Both the position numbers and the translations under genes were made by a program. Shown one piece after another: positions 1 through 11,400 of a stretch of 64,000 bases of DNA. The DNA is from Candidatus Didemnitutus sp. (GTDB lineage: Bacteria; Verrucomicrobiota; Verrucomicrobiia; Opitutales; Opitutaceae): assembly GCA_019634575.1 (NCBI GenBank), contig JAHCAY010000001.1, positions 3,534,001-3,598,000 of the forward strand, read 5' to 3'. The notes below the pieces were generated by a model. The model was not told the origin of the DNA, searched no databases, and saw only the letters and a list, made by a program, of their open reading frames with translations. Every line of letters begins with the position of its first letter. Within the stretch, counting starts at the first letter, position 1.

Positions 1-2
1 AG

Positions 3-539
3 GAACCCACGCAGGAACTGCGCGAGCGACCCGACTACAACGGGCTGTTGCACGAAGTCCGCACGGGTTGCTCGCTCGCCATGCTGCTCTGCCTCGATCG
101 GCCGCACCGCGCGGCCTACGTCGTCGGTGAGATTTTCGAGTTCGACCACCTCGAGGCGGCGCGGGCGCTCGGGGTCTCGGCGCCCACGTTCCGCAAGCGC
201 CTTTCCCGGGCACGAGCCCGCGTGCGGGAGTTCACCCAGCGTTCCTGCGGTCTCGTCAACGCAGGCGCGGCCTGCCGTTGCGCTCGCCGCGTCGCTCCCG
301 CGTTGGCGCTCGGGCGCATCGATCCGGCGCAGCTGCAACACACCACGCCGCGCGCCGCCGTCCGGCCTTTCGAGGAGGTCGAGCACGCCATCCGCGCGCT
401 CCAAAGCGGCGAGCGCACGGTGGCGTTGTTCCGAGCCCAGTCCTTGCCGGATCCGGTCGCCGATTTCGCGCTCACGCTCGATTCGATCCTCGCTGGTCTG
501 GACCAGAGCGCCGCTCGTCTGGGCGAGGAGACCGGTTGA
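3..539 (+). CDS. sigma-70 family (ECF) RNA polymerase sigma factor, 5'-truncated by window edge
   Basis: The frame is open from the left edge and ends at TGA 537-539, so only the C-terminal ~178 residues are visible. The part seen is sigma region 4: LDRPHRAAYVVGEIF followed by the helix-turn-helix stretch ALGVSAPTFRKRLSRAR, which in this family contacts the -35 element. Behind it is a Cys-containing tail (CGLVNAGAACRC, then ARRVAPALALGRID), a tail known from some ECF groups. The start codon and region 2 lie outside the window, so the ECF group cannot be assigned. A TTG at 48 is in frame but has no reason to be the start. Family assignment is firm; the regulon is unknown. Confidence 0.8.
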   Translation, partial: EPTQELRERPDYNGLLHEVRTGCSLAMLLCLDRPHRAAYVVGEIFEFDHLEAARALGVSAPTFRKRLSRARARVREFTQRSCGLVNAGAACRCARRVAPALALGRIDPAQLQHTTPRAAVRPFEEVEHAIRALQSGERTVALFRAQSLPDPVADFALTLDSILAGLDQSAARLGEETG

Positions 540-574
540 ACCCGGGCGCGCGTGCGGCGGGATAAGGAGAAAAT

Positions 575-606
575 CGCGGGAACCGGGCATGTTGCCGGCT
601 CCCGCG
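575..606 (-). terminator. hairpin terminator, minus strand
   Basis: The arms CGCGGGA (575-581) and TCCCGCG (600-606), with an inner CCGG/CCGG pairing, form a strong stem. Read on the minus strand the stem is followed by ATTTTCTCC, a short T tract. It sits just downstream of the minus-strand SnoaL-like gene, which it probably terminates. Confidence 0.55.
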
Positions 607-621
607 GCGGCGGCATCACGG

Positions 622-1146
622 TTAGTTGGCCGGCGGAGCCAGCACCGCGCCCCCATAGGGATTGTCCGTGACCATCAGCCATCGCCCATCGGCTTGGTGG
701 CGCAGCACGGCCAGCGAAAGCCCACCGCCTTTGATCGCGGCGCCGCTGGCGGGATCAGTCGCTTCCATGGACCACGGCGAGATGTGCAGCGCGATGTCGC
801 CGGAGATGACGACGTCATGTTTGTTCATGGTGAACTTGGGCTTCATCGCGATGAAACCCTTGAGCGCTTCGCCCAGAGCCGGACCGGAAACTGTCTGGCC
901 GGGCTGCACCACGAGGTGCGCGTTGGGCTCGTAGGTAGCCAAGGCGGCCGCGAGGTCGCCCCGCTCCATGGCAGTGGCCACCTGCTGCACGGTGGCGATG
1001 ATTTTGTCGGTGTCGCTCTGGGACTTCATGGCGGAGGGAGGATTCATGGTTTGGGATGTGGTGGGACTGCTTTGCGCGGAGAGCCAGCTGCCGCCGGCAA
1101 AGACGGACAGGCCCAGGACCGCGCAGGCTTTCGGGACGATTTTCAT
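622..1146 (-). CDS. secreted SnoaL-like / NTF2-fold protein
   Basis: A 174-residue protein starting at ATG 1146-1144. Residues 1-24 form a signal peptide (MKIVPKACAVLGLSVFAGGS..LSA), so it is probably periplasmic. Residues ~45-170 look like the SnoaL/DUF4440 NTF2-fold: an N-terminal helix (DKIIATVQQVATAMERGDL), then AALATYEPNAHLVVQPG, and strands ending in RWLMVTDNPYGG. NTF2-fold proteins bind small molecules or act as ketosteroid-isomerase-like enzymes; no catalytic pair can be assigned here. A longer reading of the frame upstream of 1146 has no plausible signal peptide and low-complexity composition, so the inner ATG was chosen. Substrate unknown. Confidence 0.7.
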   Translation of the reverse strand: MKIVPKACAVLGLSVFAGGSWLSAQSSPTTSQTMNPPSAMKSQSDTDKIIATVQQVATAMERGDLAAALATYEPNAHLVVQPGQTVSGPALGEALKGFIAMKPKFTMNKHDVVISGDIALHISPWSMEATDPASGAAIKGGGLSLAVLRHQADGRWLMVTDNPYGGAVLAPPAN

Positions 1147-1467
1147 GTTGTTGCTTGAGTTGAACCCGTGACGGGTCGTGACGAGACGCCGATCCACGCT
1201 CCGTTGAATCGGAGGCAAGCCGGCGTCATCAATCCCTTGGACGGAAGCGAACCGCGCCGTGTGACCGGAGATATCGCTCTGATGCTTTCCAAAGAGCGCC
1301 GAACAGAGGTCGAGTGCGCCGGGACTGCGGTGCGGGTTGCTGCGAATAAGCCTCCATGCCGACGCACGAGCACACGAGGTTGCGGTCGCCGTAGACGTTG
1401 TCGATGCGGTCGACGGCTCATCCGGCTCCGGGCTTGCGGGCCGGAGTCGGGTGGCTACGGTGCGGGC
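1147..1467. other. gene-free stretch with a gcvP fragment
   Basis: No credible gene was found. The stretch holds the diverged 84-bp copy of the gcvP 3' end at 1332-1415 and should contain the promoter of the toxin-antitoxin pair starting at 1468. A small hairpin ACCCG-TGA-CGGGT is seen near 1166-1178. Confidence 0.5.
1332..1415 (-). pseudogene. detached duplicate of the gcvP 3'-terminal coding segment
   Basis: These 84 bases match 2088-2171, inside the last codons of gcvP, with mismatches only at 1349 (A for G) and 1410 (T for C). On the minus strand they encode the GcvP C-terminal stretch around [16 protein letters not shown], without the gcvP stop codon. Similarity ends abruptly on both sides. 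The toxin-antitoxin pair lies between the two copies, so the duplication probably arose when that module was inserted at the gcvP 3' end, or by a later recombination event. Confidence 0.85.
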
Positions 1468-1701
1468 ATGAGCTTTCAGGAAGTCCTCGCTGAGCTGCCG
1501 AAGTTGTCGCCGGAGGAGCGCGATTTGGTGCGCGCTCGGCTGGCGGAGCTGGCGGGCGAAGAGTGGATGGATGCCGATGAGCTTTCGTCCGAGGAGAAGG
1601 CGTTGATCGAAGCGCGTATTGCCGAGCACGAACGCAATCCTGGGACGGCGATCTCGTGGGAGATAATGGAAGCTAAACTCAAGGCCCGTTACGGACTATG
1701 A
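1468..1701 (+). CDS. antitoxin-like addiction module protein
   Basis: A 77-residue acidic protein starting at ATG 1468. The N-terminus (MSFQEVLAELPKLSPEERD) matches the helical start of the family of small addiction-module proteins found upstream of ParE/RelE toxins. The rest is a charged helix, SSEEKALIEARIAEHERNPG, and a C-terminal segment ending EAKLKARYGL that in such antitoxins wraps the toxin. The stop codon overlaps the toxin start in an ATGA (1698-1701), showing translational coupling. Its role is to neutralise the toxin and probably repress the operon. Confidence 0.8.
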   Translation: MSFQEVLAELPKLSPEERDLVRARLAELAGEEWMDADELSSEEKALIEARIAEHERNPGTAISWEIMEAKLKARYGL

Positions 1702-2000
1702 GTTGGCGGGTCGAGCTGCGGCCGGAGGCGCTTGCGGAGCTCGACGAGGCGGCGGCTTGGTATGAGGCGCGCAGTGCTGAGCTGGGACGCGAGTTGGTGC
1801 GAGAAGTGGCGCGAGCAATTTCTACGTTAGCTGGCGCTCCGCTGGTGCCGCGTTTGCGTCACCGCCGGTTTGGGGTGCGGTGGATTTTTTCCAAGCGATT
1901 CCCGTATCGAATCGTCTATCGCGTCGAGAGCGAACGGGTGGTCGTTTTGGCGATCATGCACGCCGCGCGCAGTGATGCGGTGTGGCACGGCAGGGCATGA
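1698..2000 (+). CDS. ParE/RelE superfamily toxin
   Basis: A 100-residue basic protein overlapping the antitoxin stop by 4 nt. The N-terminal WRVELRPEALAELDEAAAWYE is the typical ParE/RelE strand-helix start, followed by the central FGVRWIFSKRFPYRIVYRV and the terminal strand VVVLAIMHAARSD. The RFPYRIVYRV pattern is shared by ParE gyrase poisons and RelE mRNA interferases, so the target cannot be decided by eye. The pair is followed by a terminator at 2002 and lies between two copies of the gcvP 3' end, suggesting horizontal acquisition. Confidence 0.85.
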   Translation: MSWRVELRPEALAELDEAAAWYEARSAELGRELVREVARAISTLAGAPLVPRLRHRRFGVRWIFSKRFPYRIVYRVESERVVVLAIMHAARSDAVWHGRA

Positions 2001-2001
2001 A

Positions 2002-2030
2002 AAAGCCCCGCGGGTGAGCGGGGCTTTGAA
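2002..2030. terminator. bidirectional Rho-independent terminator between toxin and gcvP
   Basis: AAAGCCCCGC (2002-2011) and GCGGGGCTTT (2018-2027) form a strong stem with a short loop. A-rich and T-rich flanks serve both directions, so it can end the plus-strand toxin operon and the minus-strand gcvP transcript. Confidence 0.85.
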
Positions 2031-2074
2031 GTGCGAGGGCAGTTTTTCGGCGGGCCCAGCGGGCTCGCTCTGCC

Positions 2075-4957
<2,883 letters not shown>

Positions 4958-5379
4958 GCGCGAACCTAGGCCCCGCGCCGAGCGGCCCGCAACTGAGATT
5001 TGGGACTACGTCGAGTTACCGGTCGCGATTATCTCCTGCGGTCAAAAACTTATGCCATTCGTCAATTTCTACCCATGTCCGTCACTTCGGTGTTGATGTG
5101 CAGCGCGGCGACATCGTGTATGGCCTCGCACACATCCCCCGCGTTGAAATACGGGCCGTTTCATTGCGTCGTCACTCATAAGTTGCCGCGTCGTCACCCA
5201 GGCGGGTTGCGGGCGGCTATTTCCGTCCCGCACGCTCAGGAAAACTTGAGCTCTCCATGAAGTTGCTCCGCCGCTGCGCGCGCCTCCTGCGCAGCATTCC
5301 TGTCCTCTGCTAACCTGTCCTGCCCTCGCGGCGTGGCGGCGCTTTGCGTCACCGCGGCTGACGTGGGATCGTCCCCTTT
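4958..5379. other. divergent intergenic region between gcvP and the nuclease/Ig protein
   Basis: There are 422 bases without a convincing gene. It must carry the gcvP promoter (minus) and the promoter of the 1971-residue gene (plus). I looked for glycine-aptamer features upstream of gcvP and saw none. The short open frames here have no domain or signal features. Confidence 0.5.
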
Positions 5380-8300
5380 ATGTCCACCCGAATCCGTCCC
5401 CTCGGCCGCGCGCTTCTCGGCGTGCTGCTGTTCTTCACCGTGGTCGTGCAGAGCTTCGCCGTTATCGGCGCGGCTTACCAGATGCAGCTGGGGAATCCCA
5501 GCAGCGCATCCGCGACCACCTCGAATCACGTCAACTATCTCATCCAACGCGACCAATACGCGATGGACTACAACGACACCCGCCGTGAGCCCAACTGGGT
5601 CAGCTGGGATCTGACGAGCGGCGATGTCGGCAGCAGCGGTCGCTCGAGCTTCACGATCGATCCCGATTTGCCCGCCGGTTTCACCATCGTGCAGACCACC
5701 GACTACTCCGGGTCCGGCTACGATCGCGGGCACATGTGCCCCTCGGCGGACCGCACCGTGACCGTGGCCGACAACCAGATCGTTTTCTACATGTCGAACA
5801 TGGTCCCGCAGGCGCCGGACAACAATCAGGGCGTATGGGCCAGCTTCGAAACCGAGTGCCGCAGCATCGCCGGCCAAGGCAATGAACTGCTCATCACCTG
5901 CGGTCCGAGCGGCTTCAGCGGCTCCACCATCGCCAGCGGCGTCTCGATTCCCGGCTACGTCTGGAAGATCGTCGTCGTCGTCCCGCTCAATGGCCGCAAC
6001 CCCGCCACCGATACGGCGCCGAGCCACATCGACGCCAACACCCGCGTCATCGCCATCAAGATCCCCAACGTCCAGGGCGTCCGCAACGATCCTTGGCAAA
6101 ACTACATCACTTCCGTCGCCCAGATCGAGGCGGACACCGGCTATACCTTTTTCACCAACCTCGACCCCGCCGTCGCGGCGGCGCTCCGCGTGAAGGTCGA
6201 CGGCCAGAGCAGCGCCGGCCTGCCGGTCATCGTCACTCAACCCGCCAGCCAGACCTCGGGTCTCGGAGGCAGCGCGGCCTTCTCTGTCACCGTCAACAGC
6301 TCCACCGCCGTCACCTATCAATGGAACAAGGACGACGCGCCACTCGACGGTGAGACCAGCGACACCCTCGTGCTGACCGACATCACCGCCGCCGACATCG
6401 GCTCTTACACGGTCACCGTCACCAACGCCGTCGGCTCCGTCACGAGCAGCTCCGCGCAACTCATCGTGAACGGCCTGCCCCCTGTCGTCAGCGCCTCGCC
6501 CAGCTCGCAAACCATCTCCGCCGGCGACGCGGCCACCTTCTCCGTCGCCGCCACCGGTTCGCCAACGCTCACCTATCAATGGCGCAAGAACGGCAGCGCT
6601 CTCGCCAACGGCGGCAACATCGCTGGCGCGACCTCCACCACGCTCACCATCAGCAACGCCCAGGCCGCCGACGTTGCCAGCTACGACGTCGTCGTGACCA
6701 ACAGCGTCAGCTCCGCCACCAGCGCCACCGCCACCCTCGGCGTGTTCGCCGCCGCGCCGACGATCACCGCGCAACCCGTGGCGCAGACCACCACCCTCGG
6801 CGGCACCGCCACGCTCACTGTCGCCGCCAAGGGCACGGAGCCGCTCAGCTACCAGTGGCGCAAGGACGGCACCCCGATCACCACCAACGCCACCGCCACC
6901 ACCGCCGCGCTCGTCATCGCCGGCGTGCAAGCCGCTGACGACGCCAACTACGACGTCGTCGTCAGCAACGGCATCGGCCTGCCCGCCACCAGCAACCCGG
7001 CGCACCTGACGGTCAACACCTCCAGCGACATCTACTGGAACTTCGGCACCTCCGCTGCCAACGCCAGCCCCGCCAGCGGCGTGCCCGCCGGCGCCACCGT
7101 CTCGCCGGTGACCTCGAACAACAACCTCGGCACCGTCAGCGCCCCCATCTCGAGCACCTCGGCCTCCAGCGGCTACACCGGCGCCTCCGGCACCTTCAAC
7201 GCCGGCGCCGCCGCCCGCACCGGCGCGCTCAACACCGCCGCCGGCGGCTCGGCCTACTTCGAGTTCACCATCACGCCCGGCGTCGGCCAGCAGGTCGTCG
7301 TCTCCGGCTTCAGCTTCGGCACGCGCAGCACCAGCACCGGCGCGCAACTCTACTCGGTCTACAGCAGCGTCAACGGCTTCGCCTCCGCCCTGGCGTCCGG
7401 CGCCATCCTCAACAACAGCAGCTGGAGCTACCAGACCGCCTCCATCGGCACCGTCACCGGCGCCGTGAACACGCCCGTAACCTTCCGCCTCTACGGCTCC
7501 AACGGCACCGGCTCGCCCGGCAGCGGCACCATCAACTGGCGCATCGACGACCTCAAGGTCGCCGCCGCCCTCGTCACCGCCGCGCCCACGCCCCCGGCCG
7601 TCGTCTCGACCGTGCCCGCCGATGGCGCCACCGGCGTCGCCCAAAACACCTCGATCACGGTCAACTTCAGCCAGCCGGTCAGCGTCGGCAGCGGTTGGTT
7701 CACCATTGCGAGCGCCACCAACGGCACCGTCGCGGCGACCGTCACCGGCGGACCGACCACGTTTACGCTTACGCCCCCCGTCAGCTTCCCGGCCGGCGAT
7801 AGCGTCACCGTCACGATCAACGCCAACCAAGTGACGGATCTCGCCTCCGGCACACTGCACCCGGCGGCCAACTATGTGACCTCGTTCAGCACGTCGCTCC
7901 CGATCGCGCCCGCGATCACCACGCAGCCGGTTGCGCAGACCGTCGCCGTCGGCGACACCGCGAGCTTCACCGTCGCCGCCAGCGGCAGCTCGCCGTTGAC
8001 TTACCAGTGGCGCAGGAACGGCACGCCGATCACCGGCAACCCGACCGCCACCAGCGCGATCCTCACGCTCGCGAACGTCCAGCCCGGCGACGCCGGCAAC
8101 TACGACGTCGTCGTGACCAACAGCGTGAGCAGCGTCGCCAGCAACGTCGCCGCGCTCACCGTCACGGCCGTCGCTCCCGGCGCGGTCTACTGGGACTTCA
8201 CGACCGCCACGCCGACCAGCGGCCTGCCCGCCGACGTCAGCGGCGGTCTTGTGACGCAGAACAACAACAACGGCACGACGACGATGCTCACCACCACGTC

Positions 8301-11295
8301 CGTCTCCAGCGGTTACACCGGCGCCTCCGGCACGTTCAACGCCGGCGCAGCCGCCCGCATCGGCGCGCTGAACCAGGGCGCGGGCGGCTCGGCCTACTTC
8401 GAGTTCACCTTCACGCCCGACGCCGGCAAGCAGCTGCTCGTCACCGCCCTCAGCTTCGGCACCCGCAGCACGAGCACGGGTCCGCAAGCCTACGCGATCT
8501 ACAGCAGCGTCGACGGCTACGCCGCGCCGATCGGCAGCGGCACGTTGCTCAATAACAGCACGTGGACCCTGCAATCGCCGGCGCTCACCGCCGTCACGGG
8601 CGCGGCGAACGCCCCGGTCACGTTCCGGATCTACGGTTACGGCGGCACCGGCAGCCCCGGCGCCGGAACGGCCAACTGGCGCATCGACGACTTGAAGGTC
8701 ACCGTCGCCACGTTGCTCGTGCCCGTCGCGCCCACGATCGTCGCTTCGCCCGCCGCGCAGACTGTCACGGTTGGCGACAGCGCCACGTTCTCCGTTCTCG
8801 CCGACGGCACCGGCCCGTTGCACTATCAATGGCGCAAGAACGGCAACGCCATCGCCGGTGCGAGTGCGAGCACGCTCACGCTCTCCGGCGTCCTCACCGA
8901 CGCCGCCGGCAGCTACGATGTCGTCGTGAGCAACGACGTCGGCTTCGCCACCAGCGCCGCCGCGACGCTCACCGTCAACAAGGCCGCCGCGAGCGTCACC
9001 CTCGGCGATCTCGCGCAGACCTTCAACGGCGCCGCCCATGCCGCCAGCGCCACGACCGCGCCCGCCGGTTTGACCGTCGCATTCACCTACGACGGGAGTG
9101 CCGCTGCGCCCGTGAACGCCGGCAGCTATGCCGTCGTCGCCACGATCGACGACGCCAATTACACCGGCACCGCGAGCGGCACGCTCGTCATCTCGCCCGC
9201 CGCGGCCAGCGTCTCGCTCGGGGATCTGACCCACGTCTACAGCGGCGGCGGCAAGTCGGCCACCGTCACCACCGCGCCGGGCGGCATCGCCGTCAGCGTC
9301 ACCTACGACGGTGCCGCGGCGCTGCCGGTCAACGCCGGCCACTACGCGGTCGTCGCCACGGTGATCGATCCGAACTTCACCGCCGCCACCGCGTCGGGCA
9401 CCCTGACGATCGATCCCGCGCCAGCATCGATCACCCTCGGCGATCTCACCGCGACCTATTCCGGCGCGACGCACGCCGCCAGCGTCACGACCTCGCCTGC
9501 CGGTCTGTCCACGGTCATCACCTACAATGGCAGCGTGACCGCTCCGACCAACGCCGGCAGCTATGCCGTCGTCGCCACGCTCGCCGACGCGAACTACACC
9601 GCGGCGCCCGTCACGGGCACGCTCGTAATCGCCAAAGCCAGCGCCGACGTCGTGCTCGGCGACCTCAACGCGACCTACACCGGCTCGGCGCATGCCGCGT
9701 CCGCCACCACCACGCCCGCGGGTCTCACGGTCTCGCTGACCTACGACGGCAGCGCCGCTGCGCCGGTCAATGCCGGCAGCTACGCTGTCGCGGCCAGCGT
9801 CGACGATGCGAACTATACCGGCAGCGCCAGCGGCACGCTGACCATCGCCCCAGCCACCGCGACGATCTCGCTCGGCGGCTTGAGCTATGTCTATGACGGC
9901 AGCGCGCACACCGCGTCGGTCACGACCGCGCCGGCGGGTATCGCCACGGCGGTAACCTACGACGGCAACACCGCCGCGCCCGTGAACGCCGGCAGCTATG
10001 CCGTCGCCGCGACCGTCACGGACACGAACTACACGGCTACTCCCGCGAGCGACACGCTCACGATCGCGCGCGCTCCCGCCACGGTCACGCTCGGCAACTT
10101 GAGCCAGACCTACGACGGCACGCCGCGCGCCGCGAGCGTCACCACCGCGCCCGCCGGTCTCAACGTCGCCGTCACCTACGACGGTAGCGCCGCCGCGCCG
10201 ACCGCGGTCGGCACCTACGCCGTCGTCGCTACCGTGCAGGAAGCCAACTACACTGGCTCGGCGTCCGGCACGCTCACCGTCACCGCGGCCAGCGCCACGG
10301 TCACGCTGGGCAACCTGACGCAGGCCTACGACGGCACGCCGAAGAGCGCCACCGCCACCACGACGCCCGCCAACCTCACGGTCAAGCTGACCTACAACGG
10401 CAGCGAGACCGCGCCGACCTTGCCTGGCGTCTACAGCGTCGAGGCCACGATCGACCAAGCCGGCTACACCGGCACCGCGACCGGCCAGCTGGTGATCGAA
10501 ATCGGCGCGCTCGTGCGCCGGCTCTCGTCGCTCAACGGCGCGATCGATGGCTCCATCCAGGTCACGCTGGGCGAGAACATCACGCTCAACGGCAGCGCCT
10601 GGATCTCGGGCGATCTCCTCGTCCCGGGCACGCCGAACGTGAGACTCAACGGCAACCCGGCCTTCGGTGGCACCACCGTTTCGGCCGGCACCGCCACGCC
10701 GTCCGGCTACACGCTCACGCTCAACGGCGGCTCCGCGCTGCACCGTCTCGTCACGCGCGTGAATCCGCCGGCGTTCCCCGCGCTGCCCGCCGTGCCGGCG
10801 CCCACCGCCACGCGCAACGTGACGTTGAACAACGCGTCGCAGTCCGTCGGCAACTTTGCCACGCTCCGCGACCTGACGATCAACGGCAACATCCCCGCGC
10901 TCGCCGTGCCCGCCGGCACCTACGGCTCGTTCACCGTCAACGGCAACAACACGCTCGTGCTCGGCGTCGCCGGCGCGACGACGCCCTCGGTCTATAACTT
11001 CCAGTCGCTCACGCTGAATGGAAACTCGAAGGTTACCGTCGTCGGCCCGGTCATCATCAACCTGCCGGGCAACCTTACGCTCAACGGCTCGATCGGCACG
11101 GCCGGACACCCCGAGTGGCTCGAGATCAACCTCACCAACGGCAGCCTTACGCTGAACGGATCGGTGCGGTGCGACGCGTTCGTCACGGCGCCGAAGGGCA
11201 CGGTCACGATCAACGGCGGCACCGTCCTCACGGGCGGCGTCATCGCCGACAAGCTCGTGATCAACGGCAACGGTGCGCTCGTGATCAGCGACTAA
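5380..11295 (+). CDS. giant secreted NUC endonuclease / Ig-like / MBG-repeat protein
   Basis: A 1971-residue protein with a signal peptide (residues 1-~30, RALLGVLLFFTVVVQSFA). Residues ~35-280 form a DNA/RNA non-specific endonuclease domain with the catalytic DRGHMCPSADRT motif and the FYMSNMVPQ-N region, so it should cut nucleic acid outside the cytoplasm. Three Ig-like domains follow (~280-545, repeated YQWRKNG cores). Next come a ~180-residue module (YWNFGTS..WRIDDLKV), a bacterial Ig-like domain (VVSTVPADGATGVAQ), another Ig-like domain, a second copy of the YW-F module, a fifth Ig-like domain, seven MBG-type repeats (1201-1707), and a ~260-residue C-terminus rich in LNGN/LNGS turns that looks like a beta-helix. 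No sortase or PEP-CTERM anchor is visible. A strong terminator follows. The nuclease fold is firm; the role as an extracellular or adhesive nuclease is inferred. Confidence 0.85.
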   Translation: MSTRIRPLGRALLGVLLFFTVVVQSFAVIGAAYQMQLGNPSSASATTSNHVNYLIQRDQYAMDYNDTRREPNWVSWDLTSGDVGSSGRSSFTIDPDLPAGFTIVQTTDYSGSGYDRGHMCPSADRTVTVADNQIVFYMSNMVPQAPDNNQGVWASFETECRSIAGQGNELLITCGPSGFSGSTIASGVSIPGYVWKIVVVVPLNGRNPATDTAPSHIDANTRVIAIKIPNVQGVRNDPWQNYITSVAQIEADTGYTFFTNLDPAVAAALRVKVDGQSSAGLPVIVTQPASQTSGLGGSAAFSVTVNSSTAVTYQWNKDDAPLDGETSDTLVLTDITAADIGSYTVTVTNAVGSVTSSSAQLIVNGLPPVVSASPSSQTISAGDAATFSVAATGSPTLTYQWRKNGSALANGGNIAGATSTTLTISNAQAADVASYDVVVTNSVSSATSATATLGVFAAAPTITAQPVAQTTTLGGTATLTVAAKGTEPLSYQWRKDGTPITTNATATTAALVIAGVQAADDANYDVVVSNGIGLPATSNPAHLTVNTSSDIYWNFGTSAANASPASGVPAGATVSPVTSNNNLGTVSAPISSTSASSGYTGASGTFNAGAAARTGALNTAAGGSAYFEFTITPGVGQQVVVSGFSFGTRSTSTGAQLYSVYSSVNGFASALASGAILNNSSWSYQTASIGTVTGAVNTPVTFRLYGSNGTGSPGSGTINWRIDDLKVAAALVTAAPTPPAVVSTVPADGATGVAQNTSITVNFSQPVSVGSGWFTIASATNGTVAATVTGGPTTFTLTPPVSFPAGDSVTVTINANQVTDLASGTLHPAANYVTSFSTSLPIAPAITTQPVAQTVAVGDTASFTVAASGSSPLTYQWRRNGTPITGNPTATSAILTLANVQPGDAGNYDVVVTNSVSSVASNVAALTVTAVAPGAVYWDFTTATPTSGLPADVSGGLVTQNNNNGTTTMLTTTSVSSGYTGASGTFNAGAAARIGALNQGAGGSAYFEFTFTPDAGKQLLVTALSFGTRSTSTGPQAYAIYSSVDGYAAPIGSGTLLNNSTWTLQSPALTAVTGAANAPVTFRIYGYGGTGSPGAGTANWRIDDLKVTVATLLVPVAPTIVASPAAQTVTVGDSATFSVLADGTGPLHYQWRKNGNAIAGASASTLTLSGVLTDAAGSYDVVVSNDVGFATSAAATLTVNKAAASVTLGDLAQTFNGAAHAASATTAPAGLTVAFTYDGSAAAPVNAGSYAVVATIDDANYTGTASGTLVISPAAASVSLGDLTHVYSGGGKSATVTTAPGGIAVSVTYDGAAALPVNAGHYAVVATVIDPNFTAATASGTLTIDPAPASITLGDLTATYSGATHAASVTTSPAGLSTVITYNGSVTAPTNAGSYAVVATLADANYTAAPVTGTLVIAKASADVVLGDLNATYTGSAHAASATTTPAGLTVSLTYDGSAAAPVNAGSYAVAASVDDANYTGSASGTLTIAPATATISLGGLSYVYDGSAHTASVTTAPAGIATAVTYDGNTAAPVNAGSYAVAATVTDTNYTATPASDTLTIARAPATVTLGNLSQTYDGTPRAASVTTAPAGLNVAVTYDGSAAAPTAVGTYAVVATVQEANYTGSASGTLTVTAASATVTLGNLTQAYDGTPKSATATTTPANLTVKLTYNGSETAPTLPGVYSVEATIDQAGYTGTATGQLVIEIGALVRRLSSLNGAIDGSIQVTLGENITLNGSAWISGDLLVPGTPNVRLNGNPAFGGTTVSAGTATPSGYTLTLNGGSALHRLVTRVNPPAFPALPAVPAPTATRNVTLNNASQSVGNFATLRDLTINGNIPALAVPAGTYGSFTVNGNNTLVLGVAGATTPSVYNFQSLTLNGNSKVTVVGPVIINLPGNLTLNGSIGTAGHPEWLEINLTNGSLTLNGSVRCDAFVTAPKGTVTINGGTVLTGGVIADKLVINGNGALVISD
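8980..10500 (+). repeat. seven tandem ~217-bp MBG-domain repeats
   Basis: Seven consecutive ~72-residue units share the pattern ATVTLGNL-x-YDG, then SVTTAPAGL, VTYDGSAAAPVNAGSYAV, NYTGSASGTLTI. The unit matches the MBG (mostly-bacterial-Ig) type of extracellular repeat. The copies are diverged rather than identical, so the array is old or under selection to remain divergent. It lies inside the giant nuclease protein. Confidence 0.85.
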
Positions 11296-11323
11296 GCCGC
11301 CACCAAGTTCGTCAAAGTCTCAG

Positions 11324-11356
11324 GACCGGGAAGCGTCAGCTTCCCGGTCTTTTTTT
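11324..11356 (+). terminator. strong Rho-independent terminator
   Basis: GACCGGGAAGC and GCTTCCCGGTC form a perfect 11-bp stem with a GTCA loop, followed by seven T residues. It ends the giant nuclease/Ig gene, 28 nt after its stop. Confidence 0.95.
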
Positions 11357-11400
11357 CGGCAGCTTGCCCGTCGAGAGACGAGGCGTTATGGGCGTGGAGC

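Noticed and set aside
4958..5379. A glycine riboswitch upstream of gcvP
   Set aside because: No aptamer-like conserved core was seen on the minus strand before the gcvP start.
5236..11109. A 1957-codon open frame on the minus strand opposite the giant nuclease/Ig gene
   Set aside because: It is a GC-rich antisense shadow: Arg/Gly/Asp-rich low-complexity text, no signal peptide or domain, while the plus frame has clear domains and a terminator.
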